From Bradyrhizobium sp. CCBAU 53340 (GTDB taxonomy: Bacteria; Pseudomonadota; Alphaproteobacteria; Rhizobiales; Xanthobacteraceae), in NCBI RefSeq assembly GCF_015291645.1, contig NZ_CP030056.1, forward strand, positions 558,001 to 622,000: 64,000 bases of DNA, given 5' to 3'. A program made the translations under genes and the position numbers. Of this stretch, positions 27,737 through 37,850 are shown piece after piece (within the stretch, counting starts at the first letter, position 1; every line of letters starts with the position of its first letter). The notes below the pieces were generated by a model that ran no database searches, was not told the DNA's origin, and worked only from the letters and a program-made list of their open reading frames with translations.

Positions 27737-29119
27737 TTATTGCGGGTAGGACGGGACGGTCTTGAAGTCGCGGTCAACGCTTCGCCAAGTATCGGGCGTC
27801 GGCTGGTGCTTCGCCTCGCGATCGGCAATGACAAGATTGGCGAGGCCGAAGATGAGATCGCGCGTGCCGCGGTAGCCGACTGAGAGCTGGTGGCCGGCGC
27901 CAAGACGATCGAACATCGGGAAGCCAGCGCGAAAAAACGGGATGTTAAGGCGCGAGGCCGCCTGGCGGCCGTGCGAATGGGTGATGAGGAGATTGCAGCC
28001 GTGGGTCTTGGCAAGTTCCTCGAGATCTTCGAGATCTCCGATCAGGACCTCCTCCGTCCTGATACGCTGCAACACGGGGGAGGCTGTTGTGGTCACGGCG
28101 ACTGCGATATTGGCACCCATGTCGTACAGCATGCTGGAGAGATCGAAGAGCAAGTCCGGCTCGGCGCCGATCGCCAGCTTACGGCCCCCGATGTAGAAAT
28201 GCGCATCCAACATAGCATCCGCGAGTTGGCCGCGCTGCCGGCGGTACTTTAGCGGAACTGGCCGGTCACTGATCTTGCTCAGAAACGCGATGAACTCGTC
28301 GTTGGGAACGAGGCCGCAGAGGCGTTCGAACAAGCGAAATCGTACGCCTGTTTTCGCATACATGGCCTCCGCCGCACGTTGCATCTGCGCGCCGATCGCG
28401 ATCGTCCATGCCGCCTGCCCCATTGTCGCAATCTCGTCGACCCCGATGCCGCCGATCGTGGTGGGCGTGAACTCATCGGGAATTTGACCGTCGAGCGAAC
28501 CGGCCAGGTCCGGCAGGAAGGATGGTTTCAGTCCGAAATCCTCCAGGATCGTCCGCAGCTCATTGAGATCGCCTGGCGTGAGGTGGCAGCCCGGCAGAAC
28601 ATTGATGCGAGCGGGATCCCGCGCCCGACCCGTCTCGACGGGATGGACCAGGACTTCCACCATTCGTGCGACCGTCTTGTCCCAGCCGTCCTGGAACGCG
28701 CCCTTGAAATCCGGGGTCGAGACGTAAACCAGCGGAAGCCTTTCGAGCTGTGGGTGCTTTTGCTGAATCAGGTAAATGAATCGTTCGACGTCCTCTCCCT
28801 TTATCTCGGTCAGGCCGGTCGAATTGATCCCGATGATTTCCGGTTTCGCACCATTGTAGATGTTAAGTATCGCCTGTTCGACATTTTCCTGACCGCCGAA
28901 CACGGCCTCGACTTCACTCATTGCGGTGGTCTGCATCGGCACTGCCTCCCTGAAGTGCCGCACGAACAGGGTCAGGCCGAACGAGGTGCAGCCCTGGGAG
29001 CCGTGTAGCAGCGGCATCGCGCCGCGAAGGCCCATAAAGGCGAAAGAGCCGCCGATCGGCTGGCTCATCTTGAGCGGATTGACCGTGCAGGATTTCTCGG
29101 AGGTGGAGACGATGGCCAT
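27737..29119 (-). CDS. nifN: FeMo-cofactor assembly scaffold subunit NifN
   Basis: A 460-residue NifN, the beta-like subunit of the NifEN scaffold on which FeMo-cofactor is finished. The ATG at 29119 begins MAIVSTSEKSCTVNPLKMSQ; the open frame upstream overlaps nifE and is not coding. HGSQGCTSFGLTLFVRHFRE carries the conserved cluster-ligand Cys, and EVEAVFGGQENVEQAILNI follows. It starts 11 bases after nifE. No defect found. Confidence 0.95.
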   Translation of the reverse strand: MAIVSTSEKSCTVNPLKMSQPIGGSFAFMGLRGAMPLLHGSQGCTSFGLTLFVRHFREAVPMQTTAMSEVEAVFGGQENVEQAILNIYNGAKPEIIGINSTGLTEIKGEDVERFIYLIQQKHPQLERLPLVYVSTPDFKGAFQDGWDKTVARMVEVLVHPVETGRARDPARINVLPGCHLTPGDLNELRTILEDFGLKPSFLPDLAGSLDGQIPDEFTPTTIGGIGVDEIATMGQAAWTIAIGAQMQRAAEAMYAKTGVRFRLFERLCGLVPNDEFIAFLSKISDRPVPLKYRRQRGQLADAMLDAHFYIGGRKLAIGAEPDLLFDLSSMLYDMGANIAVAVTTTASPVLQRIRTEEVLIGDLEDLEELAKTHGCNLLITHSHGRQAASRLNIPFFRAGFPMFDRLGAGHQLSVGYRGTRDLIFGLANLVIADREAKHQPTPDTWRSVDRDFKTVPSYPQ

Positions 29120-29130
29120 TGGCAGACGCC

Positions 29131-30693
29131 CTATTCCGACGCCTGGACGGCGCATGTTGCCTGCGCAGCGGAAATGTGCCCAACGACCCACCTGCCCGAG
29201 GCATTGGCGCGTTCCTTGAATCCGGCGGCGCTGGAATGACCTCGCACGGCGGTGGAATTCTCTGCGGCGTGCGAATCCGTGTGCGGGATGTTGGTCTGCC
29301 GATTGACCTCCGCTTCGTCCCAAGGCGCGGGACGGCGTAGTTGGGTCCATATTGGATTGTAGAGCGCCTTATCAATCTCCTCCATCAGCTTGACCATGCC
29401 AATATACCCCATGTACGCCTGAGAACGCTCCTGGTTGATGTCAAGCCAAGGTATCATCGCCTTCAGCGCGACGAACTGCGACTTGCCGCCGGAGAGCATC
29501 ATATCAGCCCGGGAGTTCATCAACATTTTGTAGATGTCGCGCGGCGCCGCTTCCTCGATCATAAGGGCGTGCCGGCCCATCAGCTCCTTGATGCGGTCTT
29601 TGTCCTCTTTGGTGGACTTCTTCACGGAGGTGCCGGCGATCTCTAGACCGGCCTCCTGCAGCGCCGCGACCACCGACCACGACTTAACACCGCCGGTGAT
29701 CAACAGAACCTTCTTACCCTTGAATCGTGGTTTGAAGCGCTCGATCGCCGCGCGTACCCTTGCTTCCTCACGCATGATGACAGCCTCGGTACGCCCTCCA
29801 AGCTCCAGCGGCGCGCCGCGCTCGATCAGCATGCGCGCGATCGTCCGCAAGGAGTTGCTGGAATCCTGCACGCCGTAGAACGAGCCCTCGAAGTAGGGAA
29901 TGCCGTAGCGTTCCTCCATCTTACGGGCGACGTTTATCATCGCCTTGGAACACACTAGCATCGCAGCCTTTGCGCGATGCGAACAGGCCAGCTCGTGATA
30001 TTTCCCATCGCCGGAGATACAAGAAAGGATGCGGATGCCAAGTTCATCGAGCAGCGGTTTGATCTGCCAGAACTCGCCGGACAAGTTGTATTCGCCGATG
30101 ATATTGATGTCGTAGGGAGTGGTATAGTCCGGTTCCTCAGTGCCGATCACATGCTCAAGCAGCGCCTCGCCGGCAAGCTTGTTTCCGAGGTTCTTGGACC
30201 CGACGAACCCCGGCGAATTTACAGGAATGATAGGCTTACCGAACTTGGCCACGGCAGCCTTGCACACGGCCTTGATGTCGTCGCCAATCGCGGCTGGCAC
30301 GCAGGTTTGGTAAACAAAGACAGCCGGCGGATCGAACTTGCCGATCACCTCCCCGATCGCTTGATAAAGGCGCTTTTCGCCGCCAAAGATTACATCGGTT
30401 TCGTTCATGTCGGTCGTGAAGCTTCGGCGCCAGAGATCGGAGCCTGAGGAGGCGCTGCCTCGGTTGTCCCAGGAATTGCCCTCGCAGGCGATTGGGCCGT
30501 GGACCAGATGCGCAACGTCGGTGAACGGCTGTAGCGCGATTTTGGCGCCGTCGAATGCGCATCCGCCGCCCGCCTCTCCTGGCTTCAACTGCCTAGTGCA
30601 CCCCATAGTACGTTCGGCCGCCGTCTTGTTGTCGTTTCTGCCACAACCCGGCTCGTTGAAGACGTCCTCGATGGCGGACGTGTCGACGCTCAT
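29131..30693 (-). CDS. nifE: FeMo-cofactor assembly scaffold subunit NifE
   Basis: A 520-residue NifE, alpha-like subunit of the NifEN scaffold. Conserved segments include TMGCTRQLKPGEAGGGCAFD, AHLVHGPIACEGNSWDNRGS (cluster Cys), ETDVIFGGEKRLYQAI, and KVLLITGGVKSWSVVAALQE. The C-terminal 60 residues after the WDEAEVNRQ part are a variable low-complexity tail, longer than in many NifE proteins. It lies between nifK and nifN in the nifDKENX operon, about 115 bases after nifK. Confidence 0.96.
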   Translation of the reverse strand: MSVDTSAIEDVFNEPGCGRNDNKTAAERTMGCTRQLKPGEAGGGCAFDGAKIALQPFTDVAHLVHGPIACEGNSWDNRGSASSGSDLWRRSFTTDMNETDVIFGGEKRLYQAIGEVIGKFDPPAVFVYQTCVPAAIGDDIKAVCKAAVAKFGKPIIPVNSPGFVGSKNLGNKLAGEALLEHVIGTEEPDYTTPYDINIIGEYNLSGEFWQIKPLLDELGIRILSCISGDGKYHELACSHRAKAAMLVCSKAMINVARKMEERYGIPYFEGSFYGVQDSSNSLRTIARMLIERGAPLELGGRTEAVIMREEARVRAAIERFKPRFKGKKVLLITGGVKSWSVVAALQEAGLEIAGTSVKKSTKEDKDRIKELMGRHALMIEEAAPRDIYKMLMNSRADMMLSGGKSQFVALKAMIPWLDINQERSQAYMGYIGMVKLMEEIDKALYNPIWTQLRRPAPWDEAEVNRQTNIPHTDSHAAENSTAVRGHSSAAGFKERANASGRWVVGHISAAQATCAVQASE

Positions 30694-30810
30694 ACGTATC
30701 TCCTATTTTCTTCGACCCGCCGCGCGAGCCTTGTGCCGCGACGTGGATCTTTCTGGCTAGACACCGGCCGTCGACCCTGCTCTGGCCGGCGCTAGACCAA
30801 ATCATTTACG

Positions 30811-32355
30811 TCAGCGGATGATATCAAAGCTATAGTCCGCTCCAGTCCTGTCCATCTGGTCCAGGACCTTGTCCAGTATCTTGACAAGAACGTTTATGCC
30901 GCCCTGATAACCCCAGACGGGATACCGATGTTGATGGTGCCGATCGAACACAGGGAAACCGATGCGGATCAGTGGCGTCCCGGTATCGCGCTCGAGGTAC
31001 TTCCCGTAGGTGTTGCCAATCAGGTAATCGACCGGCTCAGTGCATAATAGGGAGCGCATGTGCCAGAGATCTTTGCCGGGATATGCAGAGCAGTTCTTGC
31101 CAAACAGTGAACTAACAAACAGTTCCTCCATTTTCTCTGCCCAAGCCTTGCCACCATTCGTAGACAGCACATGAGCCGGCTCTGCACCGAGCTCCAGGAG
31201 GAATGAAGAGAGCCCGTAGCAGAGATCCGGATCGCCGTAGATCGCGAACTTCTTGCCGTGCAGATACGCACTGGAGTCTGCCATGGCGTCCACGAGACGG
31301 CCGCGCTCCCGCTCCAATGCCTTCGCGATCGGCTTGCCGGTCATGCGGGACACAGTCATTAGGAATTCGTCCGTCGCGCTGACACCGATGGGGTAGTTGA
31401 AGGCGGCAACCTCATGACCGTGCCCCTCGACGAAGGACAGTGTCTTCTCGGTGCAGTGTTGCTGCATGGAGATCGTGGCTTTGGCATGGATCGCGTTAGC
31501 CGCGTCCTCCAGCGTGGTGCCGCCATCATACATGCGGAACTCGCCGTCGGTCGGAGTATCGAAGACATCGCTGTTGTCGGCGAGTATAGTATATTCGATT
31601 CCCATCAACTCGAAGACGCGCTTAATTTCCCGGATGTTCCCGACCGTGTACCCGTCGAACCCACCGATGAAATTAATCTTGCCGTTCACCTTGCGCTCTA
31701 GTTTGGAGGCGGTGCCTGCCTTGCCATCCCAGAAGTGCTCAAGGATGCTCTTCAGCGCATTGTCATACCCGGTCACGTGGCTGCCGACAAAGGCAGGTGT
31801 ATGAGCGAAGGGAACATCATATTGTGCCGGGACTGACCCCTTCTCCTTCGCTGTCTTGATGAAGGCGTTCAGGTCATCCCCGATCACTTCGGCCATGCAC
31901 GTGGTGGAAACCGCGATCATCTTGGGCTTGTATATGTTGTAAGCGTTAGCGAGCCCGTCAATCATGTTGTTTAGACCACCGAACACCCCGGCGTCCTCAG
32001 TCATCGAGGAAGAGACGCAGGAGCTTGGCTCCTTAAAGTGTCTCGAAAGATGACTTCGGTAGTATGCGACGCAACCCTGTGAGCCGTGAACGAAGGGCAG
32101 CGTGCCCTCAAAACCGGAGGCAGCGAACACCGCACCGAGTGGCTGGCAGGCCTTGGCGGGGTTCACAGTCAATGCTTCACGCGCGAAGTTCTTCTCGCGG
32201 TATTCTCGCGTCTTTGACCATTCGCTGATCCGCTCGACTTCCCTTTGGTCATGCGGGTTCTCGAACAGCGCCTTCTTTTTGGCGAGCATTTGCTGATATT
32301 CCGGACCTCGGAATAGATCCAAGTGATCGAGGACGTGTTCGGCATTCTGTGTCAA
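30811..32355 (-). CDS. nifK: Nitrogenase MoFe protein beta subunit
   Basis: Beta subunit of dinitrogenase, sharing the P-cluster with NifD. The start is taken as TTG 32355, with AAGGAG nine bases before it, so the protein begins (M)[19 protein letters not shown], as in B. japonicum NifK; the frame open to 32436 is not needed. It has 514 residues. P-cluster Cys are in [13 protein letters not shown] and [18 protein letters not shown], and in the [18 protein letters not shown] [14 protein letters not shown]. The end [13 protein letters not shown] ([10 protein letters not shown]) is typical. It lies 85 bases after nifD. Confidence 0.97.
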   Translation of the reverse strand: MTQNAEHVLDHLDLFRGPEYQQMLAKKKALFENPHDQREVERISEWSKTREYREKNFAREALTVNPAKACQPLGAVFAASGFEGTLPFVHGSQGCVAYYRSHLSRHFKEPSSCVSSSMTEDAGVFGGLNNMIDGLANAYNIYKPKMIAVSTTCMAEVIGDDLNAFIKTAKEKGSVPAQYDVPFAHTPAFVGSHVTGYDNALKSILEHFWDGKAGTASKLERKVNGKINFIGGFDGYTVGNIREIKRVFELMGIEYTILADNSDVFDTPTDGEFRMYDGGTTLEDAANAIHAKATISMQQHCTEKTLSFVEGHGHEVAAFNYPIGVSATDEFLMTVSRMTGKPIAKALERERGRLVDAMADSSAYLHGKKFAIYGDPDLCYGLSSFLLELGAEPAHVLSTNGGKAWAEKMEELFVSSLFGKNCSAYPGKDLWHMRSLLCTEPVDYLIGNTYGKYLERDTGTPLIRIGFPVFDRHHQHRYPVWGYQGGINVLVKILDKVLDQMDRTGADYSFDIIR

Positions 32356-32440
32356 CGCGGCACTCTCCTTTTCGGCGATTGGTTTATCGACTAGGTTGGC
32401 CCGCCTTCTCGCATAGGCGGAGCCAGATCTGTGCATTCCT

Positions 32441-33943
32441 TTATTCCGCGGCCATTAGGCCTGGCGCTGGAGTATCCTTCCAAGGTGCCTTGAGTTTCTT
32501 CCAGACGGGCGAGTTTATTGCCATGTCCATGTCACGAGCGAAGATCGCGAAGCCGTCATAGCCGTGATAAGGACCGGAATAGTCCCAGGAGTGCATTTGA
32601 CGGAATGGAATGCCCATTTTCTGGAAGACGTACTTCTCCTTTATGCCGGAGCCGACGAGATCTGGCTGAATGGTCTCGACGAAACGCTCAAACTCGTAGC
32701 CCGTGACGTCGTCATAGATCAGTGTGCCGTCCTTTAAGTAGTGCTGAGCAGTGCGCTGGTAGTCGTCATGATGGCCGAATTCGTAGCCCGTTCCTACGAC
32801 CTCCATACCAAGGTCCTCATAGGCGCCGATTACGTGGCGGGGACGCAAGCCGCCGACGAACAGCATCACTGTCTTGCCCTGGAGGCGGGGGCGGTACTTC
32901 TCAATTACCGAGGCCATCAGCGGCTGGTACTTGGCGATCACACGCTCGGCACCTTCCTTGATGCGTTCGTCGAAGAAGCTGGCAATTTTGCGCAGCGAAT
33001 CGGCGATCTTGGAAGGGCCAAAGAAGTTGTACTCGCACCATGGAATGCCGAACTTTTCCTCCATGTGTCGGGAGATGTAGTTCATCGAACGGTAGCAGTG
33101 CAATAGGTTGAGCTTCGCCCTGGGCGTTGCTTCCAGTTCGGCGAGGCTGCCGTCGCCGGACCATTGCGCAATCACACGCAGGCCCATCTCTTCGAGCAGG
33201 ATACGCGATGACCAAGCGTCCCCACCGATATTGTAGTCGCCGATGATCGTGACATCGTAGGGCGTTGACTCGAACGCGGGTGTCGCTTCCGGCGACACTC
33301 TGTCCAGGATCCAGTCCCGCAGCGCATCGTTGGCGATGTGGTGGCCAAGCGACTGCGAGACGCCGCGAAACCCTTCGCAGCGAACCGGTACAATGGTCTT
33401 GCCATTGTGTTCCTTTGACTTCGCCTTCGACACAGCCTCGATGTCGTCGCCGATAAGGCCGATCGGGCACTCGGACTGAATCGTAATGCCGTGGTTGAGC
33501 GGAAAGAGCTCCTGAAGTTCGTCAATGACCTTACCGAGCTTCTTGTCGCCGCCAAACACGATGTCTTTCTCCTGGAAGTCGGAGGTGAACTGCATGGTGA
33601 CGAAGCTGTCGATTCCGGTCTTGCCTATGTAGTAATTGCGGCGTGCAGCCCAGGAATATTGGCCGCAGCCGACCGGACCGTGGCTGATGTTAATCATGTC
33701 CTTGATCGGGCCCCACACGACCCCCTTGGAGCCAGCGTATGCACAGCCGCGAGTCGTCATTACTCCGGGGATCGACTTCAGGTTCGACTTAACCCCGCAA
33801 TCGTGCTTACCCGCCTCGTGTACGTTCAGGTGTTTGGCGCGGCGCTTGGCGGTCTTTTCCGGGTAGATTTTTAAGGCCTCATCGATCAGTTGCTTGTTGC
33901 GGGCCTTCATCTCCGCGGCGCTCTGGGTAGTGACTATGCTCAT
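32441..33943 (-). CDS. nifD: Nitrogenase MoFe protein alpha subunit
   Basis: Alpha subunit of dinitrogenase, carrying FeMo-cofactor. The ATG at 33943 (GAGGAA upstream) gives 500 residues. P-cluster Cys are in [33 protein letters not shown] and [15 protein letters not shown]. The cofactor Cys is in IAQWSGDG...[16 protein letters not shown], and the cofactor His in the [20 protein letters not shown] segment. It heads nifDKENX and has a -24/-12 promoter at 34038-34055 plus a NifA site at 34155-34170. fixR lies upstream on the same strand. Confidence 0.98.
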   Translation of the reverse strand: MSIVTTQSAAEMKARNKQLIDEALKIYPEKTAKRRAKHLNVHEAGKHDCGVKSNLKSIPGVMTTRGCAYAGSKGVVWGPIKDMINISHGPVGCGQYSWAARRNYYIGKTGIDSFVTMQFTSDFQEKDIVFGGDKKLGKVIDELQELFPLNHGITIQSECPIGLIGDDIEAVSKAKSKEHNGKTIVPVRCEGFRGVSQSLGHHIANDALRDWILDRVSPEATPAFESTPYDVTIIGDYNIGGDAWSSRILLEEMGLRVIAQWSGDGSLAELEATPRAKLNLLHCYRSMNYISRHMEEKFGIPWCEYNFFGPSKIADSLRKIASFFDERIKEGAERVIAKYQPLMASVIEKYRPRLQGKTVMLFVGGLRPRHVIGAYEDLGMEVVGTGYEFGHHDDYQRTAQHYLKDGTLIYDDVTGYEFERFVETIQPDLVGSGIKEKYVFQKMGIPFRQMHSWDYSGPYHGYDGFAIFARDMDMAINSPVWKKLKAPWKDTPAPGLMAAE

Positions 33944-34037
33944 ACGAATTCCTCGGATGCGGTGCTTGAACGATCGGGCGCCTTGCGCGGCGCGCGCTTC
34001 TGGCGATCTATTAACGCGAGGCTGCATTAGAAGGCGT

Positions 34038-34055
34038 TTGCAACAAGTGTGCCGA
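34038..34055 (-). promoter_or_regulatory. nifD sigma-54 promoter
   Basis: On the minus strand, TCGGCACACTTGTTGCAA has GG and GC 10 bases apart and TTGCA at -12. It is close to the nifH promoter in sequence, sharing CGGCACAC. About 95 bases before the nifD ATG. Confidence 0.82.
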
Positions 34056-34154
34056 CGGATAGGAAGGAAAAAGGTCGGAGGCAGACAGCGTCGATGCACC
34101 CGATTGTCGCAAAGTGGACGTAGCCGCGTGCTGATATGTTCTTACTCGTAGCAT

Positions 34155-34170
34155 TGTTCGAAATGTGACA
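34155..34170. promoter_or_regulatory. NifA upstream activator site of nifD
   Basis: TGT-TCGAAATGTG-ACA, an exact TGT-N10-ACA, about 100 bases above the -24 box. The interval 34171-34530 up to the fixR stop holds no gene I can support. Confidence 0.78.
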
Positions 34171-34530
34171 TGCCCCGTCGAGCCATATTAGCGGGACTTG
34201 TTTTATAAAGGCCGCGCTTAATAAATTTCACCTTCTGGCCGCCGCCCCTTGGGCATCGGGGCTAGCGTCTATGTGGCAGCTCATAAAAAATGTTCCTGCG
34301 GCCGGAATGGAACGTGGGCCAAAACGTGGTATCTCTCAGGCGAGAGGCGTGCCATCGCGGTCGCGCCGCGGCGTGCGAGCAACGGCGCTATCCTGGCTCG
34401 TACGGCGTGGCCGTTGGATCGAAACTGCGGAATCAGGAATTGCTAGTCGGGAGTAACGCGAGCGCTCAACGCTCCATGCGGGAGCTGCCAATTAATCGAT
34501 CGCGCGTGAGTAACTCTTCTTGGTGTCTGA

Positions 34531-35361
34531 TCACACATGCTGCCCTCCATTTGCAGGCACTTCGGCACCTGTGACATAGCTGGCAGCCTCCGAGCAAAGG
34601 AAGAAGATAACCTTCGCGACCTCGTCCGGTGTTCCGACCCGGTGCATCGGGATAGTTGGGATCAAATTGGTTTCTGTCTCCGGCGACAGAATGTCTGTCT
34701 TGATCTCGCCTGGTGCAATAGCATTGACGCGAATCCCGTAAGGCGCATAGTCATGCGCCATCTCGCGGGTCAAGCACGAAAGTGCCGCCTTTGATGTCGC
34801 ATAGGCAGTACCGGCATACGGATGCACTCTCGATCCGGCGATCGAGGTGACGTTCACGATTGCACCAGAAGCGAGCGTTAGCTGATGGAAGAGCCCCTGC
34901 GAGAACATGATGGGTGCGAGCAAATTGACATGGAACACGCTCTTCCAGGTGTCGACCGGAGTGTTCAGCGAATTTAATCGGGTGCCGTCAGCGGCCTTCG
35001 GGGAAATGCCCGCATTGTTGATAAGCGCATGCAGAGGGCCGCCATTGAGCCGCTCCTTGATCTCCGCGATCGCGTGCTGCAACGCTCGAGAGTCGCTAAG
35101 TTCGGCTTGAATATGGTTGTCCAATCCTGCTTCCCAAGGACAACGGCTACCCTCGAATGGCTGCCGAGAACACGTGATGATCCGCCATCCAGCTGCCGAA
35201 AACAATTTGCCGGTCGCGTGGCCTATACCGCGGGAAGCACCAGTCAATACGAGCGTCTTCCCCTCGGCATTTTGAGTGCGCCGCTTATTGCTAGATGGGC
35301 ACGCGGCGGGCGCTGGCGCGCCATCTGTTACATTTTGGCGGTCCAGCAGATTGAGGGTCAC
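34531..35361 (-). CDS. fixR: FixR-type short-chain dehydrogenase
   Basis: A 276-residue SDR protein. The start is GTG 35361 with GGAG six bases before it, giving a size close to B. japonicum FixR (278). The cofactor motif is TGASRGIGHATGKLF. The catalytic YxxxK is in YAGTAYATSKAALSCLTREM. The end YVTGAEVPANGGQHV matches my memory of FixR. In B. japonicum fixR is co-transcribed with nifA; here the next gene downstream is nifD and nifA is 11 kb away. FixR is not essential for fixation and its substrate is unknown. A palindromic site and a possible -24/-12 promoter lie before it. Confidence 0.88.
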   Translation of the reverse strand: MTLNLLDRQNVTDGAPAPAACPSSNKRRTQNAEGKTLVLTGASRGIGHATGKLFSAAGWRIITCSRQPFEGSRCPWEAGLDNHIQAELSDSRALQHAIAEIKERLNGGPLHALINNAGISPKAADGTRLNSLNTPVDTWKSVFHVNLLAPIMFSQGLFHQLTLASGAIVNVTSIAGSRVHPYAGTAYATSKAALSCLTREMAHDYAPYGIRVNAIAPGEIKTDILSPETETNLIPTIPMHRVGTPDEVAKVIFFLCSEAASYVTGAEVPANGGQHV

Positions 35362-35416
35362 GCGAAGCTCCTGATAGCGCCTCGGCGGGCGCACTCTAAT
35401 GATGCTAGCAGGTGGC

Positions 35417-35436
35417 CCTGCAGGACCCGGGCCACG
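35417..35436 (-). promoter_or_regulatory. Possible fixR sigma-54 promoter
   Basis: On the minus strand, TGGCCCGGGTCCTGCA keeps GG-N10-GC, TGGC and TGCA but departs elsewhere from consensus. A second weaker GG-N10-GC site overlaps it at about 35404-35419. About 55 bases before the GTG start. Confidence 0.45.
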
Positions 35437-35473
35437 CGTCTCCTGGCCGGTAGTCGCGATGTGCGCGGCTCGA

Positions 35474-35489
35474 TGTCGCTTACGCGACA
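35474..35489. promoter_or_regulatory. Palindromic activator site upstream of fixR
   Basis: TGT-CGCTTACGCG-ACA fits TGT-N10-ACA and is part of the perfect palindrome ATGTCGC-TTAC-GCGACAT. It lies some 40-55 bases above the possible -24 box. In B. japonicum the fixR-nifA upstream site is bound by RegR; GTCGC/GCGAC half sites are compatible with either RegR or NifA. Confidence 0.55.
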
Positions 35490-36930
35490 TGTAGAGTGTA
35501 GGACGAGGCGGGCCGCTTTGATTCGGAGCGTGGCGTGCCGCGTCATCACACTCCAACAAGCGAGGCTCGTCGACAGATCCCGCTTGAACAGAACGGCGTC
35601 TAGACGGCACGGCACGGCCGCTACATGAAACTGAAAACCGGCGCTCATTGGGTATGATCCTGTCAGCTTACTGGTAAGCGCCGATTCGGGTCACGCTGGC
35701 GTACCCGGCGCCGCAGCGGTCGCTACAGGACGCCCGAGGACACGAGCGAGAGAGTTTCTCCGCAGCGTCCCGACGCACCGTCATCGATGCCATCGGGTGT
35801 CCGCCTTCGTTCCTGGTAGTTGTGTATGTCTTGGCATCACGGCCGTCTCCTGCTGCACAAAGATGTTGTTGCCGCTGACTTGCGGACAAGCCGGCCGACC
35901 GCTATGGCCTTGTGCTTTTGAAGCGCAATCATTGAGAGCTCGGCTGGAGGCGAAGTTCATGTGCAAGTGACGGCTAGATAGGCTCGACGCGTGGGCGTGG
36001 AATGGCCAATCGGCGTTTTGATCATAAGTGAGAAGGTCTCACAGTTGTCTATTAAAAAAGCTGCTTTGGGCCGGAGGCCAGCGAGCGGAAAGAGTGGCGC
36101 TAGTAGTACAGATGTCAAGCCGTGGGTTCGTCGAGCCAGGAGCTGCCATTTTGCTATTGCGCCGATCAAGCCACCGATTGTGTCTTGCAATCGGCAATCT
36201 GAAGGTCCCCGGCGCGCGAACATCGTGATCGTCGCGCCGGCAAAATCCGCCGAACGTCTCTGAGCAGTCTTCAAAGGCGCATCGATCCTGCAGTGATGAT
36301 CGCTGCTTCCCAGGGAGTTCGGCGGGCTTGAGCTCTCATGCGGCATACAACATAGGTGCCTCGCTAAGGCCGGCCCGGCGCCCGGCAGTTCTCGGGAACT
36401 GAATGAATGCCGAGGATCTTCAGACATTGTGGTGGCCGCAGAAAATGGCTCGAGTTCTTTTGGTTCCGACATTCTTCCGTAAGGTAGCTGTTGGGCGTAG
36501 GCCACAGCGAACGGCTCAGCGCCGATCGCCAAACCTTCGCACGCTCGGCTGCCAGCGCCGCTTTCGGGGTGGGAACGGGATCCCGAACAGCGTCGCGATC
36601 TACATTTGTGCGACGCAGTGAATAAGCAATTGGACGCGGTGGGATTCACCAAAATGCAAGAAGCGACAGAGTCCGCGCTCAGCCTGCGCTCTGCGGCTGC
36701 TAACTCAATGTGGAACTCCGCCAGCCGATGCCTGCTAGCATGTAAGTCATTTGCGCCGTCCTGATCGATAGGGCGTTATCCGACACCATGTGAACAGAAC
36801 CTATGAGCCATCCCAGCCGCATGATGCCGCAGACCCTCTCCCCGGCCTGCAAGATTTCCTCGACCGGGCAGACCTACTCGAAGTAACTCTATCCCGCCGA
36901 CGTTCGGCGCCCAACACATTGACCTGGATC
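35490..36930. other. Gene-free stretch between fixR and the IS3 element
   Basis: About 1.4 kb. The longest frame (35957-36652, minus) has the Arg/Ser/Pro composition of a shadow frame and no recognisable domain. I see no intact gene, RNA or repeat. Confidence 0.4.
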
Positions 36931-36957
36931 TGATCTTCCCCCGATAAAGTGGACGGG

Positions 36958-37818
36958 TTAAGCGGCTTTTAGCTCCATCTCGATCGGGGGGATATATCCG
37001 AGTGCGGAATGGAGCCTTGTCCGGTTATAGAATCCCTCGATGAAGGCGAAGATATCGCGTTGAGCTTCGGCGCGGGTCTTGTAGTTGCGATGATGGACGA
37101 GCTCGGTCTTCAGGGTATGGAAGAAGCTTTCCATCGGGGCGTTGTCGTAGCAATCGGCCCTGCGGCTCATTGATGCCGTCATGCCGGCCTCCATAAGGGT
37201 GCTGCGATAAGCGTGCGAAGCGTACTGCACACCCCGGTCGGTGTGGCAGATCAATCCGGCCTGCGGCCGCCGCTCCCGGATTGCCATCGTCAGGGCTGCG
37301 GAGGCGAGCTCGACGTGCATGTGATCGCGCATGGCCCAGCGGACGATCTTTCGGCTGAACAGATCCATGACGGCGGCCAGATAAAGCCATCCCTCGGCGG
37401 TCGGGATGTAGGTGATGTCGCCGAGCCAGACCCGGTTCGGGGCTTCCGCCGTGAAGTCGCGCGCGATCAGGTTCGGTGCGACCGGCAGGTCGTGATGGCT
37501 GTCGGTGGTGCGCACACGGCGTGGCTTTGCGGTGATGGCGCGGATGCCATGCCGGCGCATCGTCCGCTCGATCCGGCCGCGGCTGGCGCTGCGTCCCTGC
37601 CTGCGCAGGGCGGCATGGACGCGCGGACTGCCGTAGCGGCCGCTGCTGTCCTGATGGACCTGCCGTATCTCGGCCAGCAGCGCGGCATGGGATTTTGTCC
37701 GCTCACTCACGGGGCGGTCGCGCCAAGCGTAGTAGCCGGCCGGCGAGACCTCGAGCACGGCGCACATCAGCCGCACCGGATAGGTGTCGCGATGGTCCTC
37801 GATGAAGCGAAAGCTCAT
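36958..37818 (-). CDS. IS3-family transposase OrfB (DDE integrase domain)
   Basis: A 286-residue IS3 OrfB. The DDE catalytic residues are in WLGDITYIPTAEGW, ICHTDRGVQYAS and APMESFFHTLKTELVHH. The N-terminal part (RLMCAVLEVSPAGYYAWRDR) is the usual HTH_21 region. It would normally be made as an OrfAB fusion by -1 frameshifting, but its orfA is cut off by an IS110 insertion. OrfB itself is intact, so the element is crippled rather than decayed. Confidence 0.93.
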   Translation of the reverse strand: MSFRFIEDHRDTYPVRLMCAVLEVSPAGYYAWRDRPVSERTKSHAALLAEIRQVHQDSSGRYGSPRVHAALRRQGRSASRGRIERTMRRHGIRAITAKPRRVRTTDSHHDLPVAPNLIARDFTAEAPNRVWLGDITYIPTAEGWLYLAAVMDLFSRKIVRWAMRDHMHVELASAALTMAIRERRPQAGLICHTDRGVQYASHAYRSTLMEAGMTASMSRRADCYDNAPMESFFHTLKTELVHHRNYKTRAEAQRDIFAFIEGFYNRTRLHSALGYIPPIEMELKAA

Positions 37819-37850
37819 GTCCGGGTTCCGGCAAAGATCGCGATCGACTT

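Noticed and set aside
35957..36652. 231-codon minus-strand frame between fixR and the IS3 element
   Set aside because: Composition rich in Arg, Ser and Pro, no domain, and no ribosome binding site; it looks like a chance frame in GC-rich DNA.
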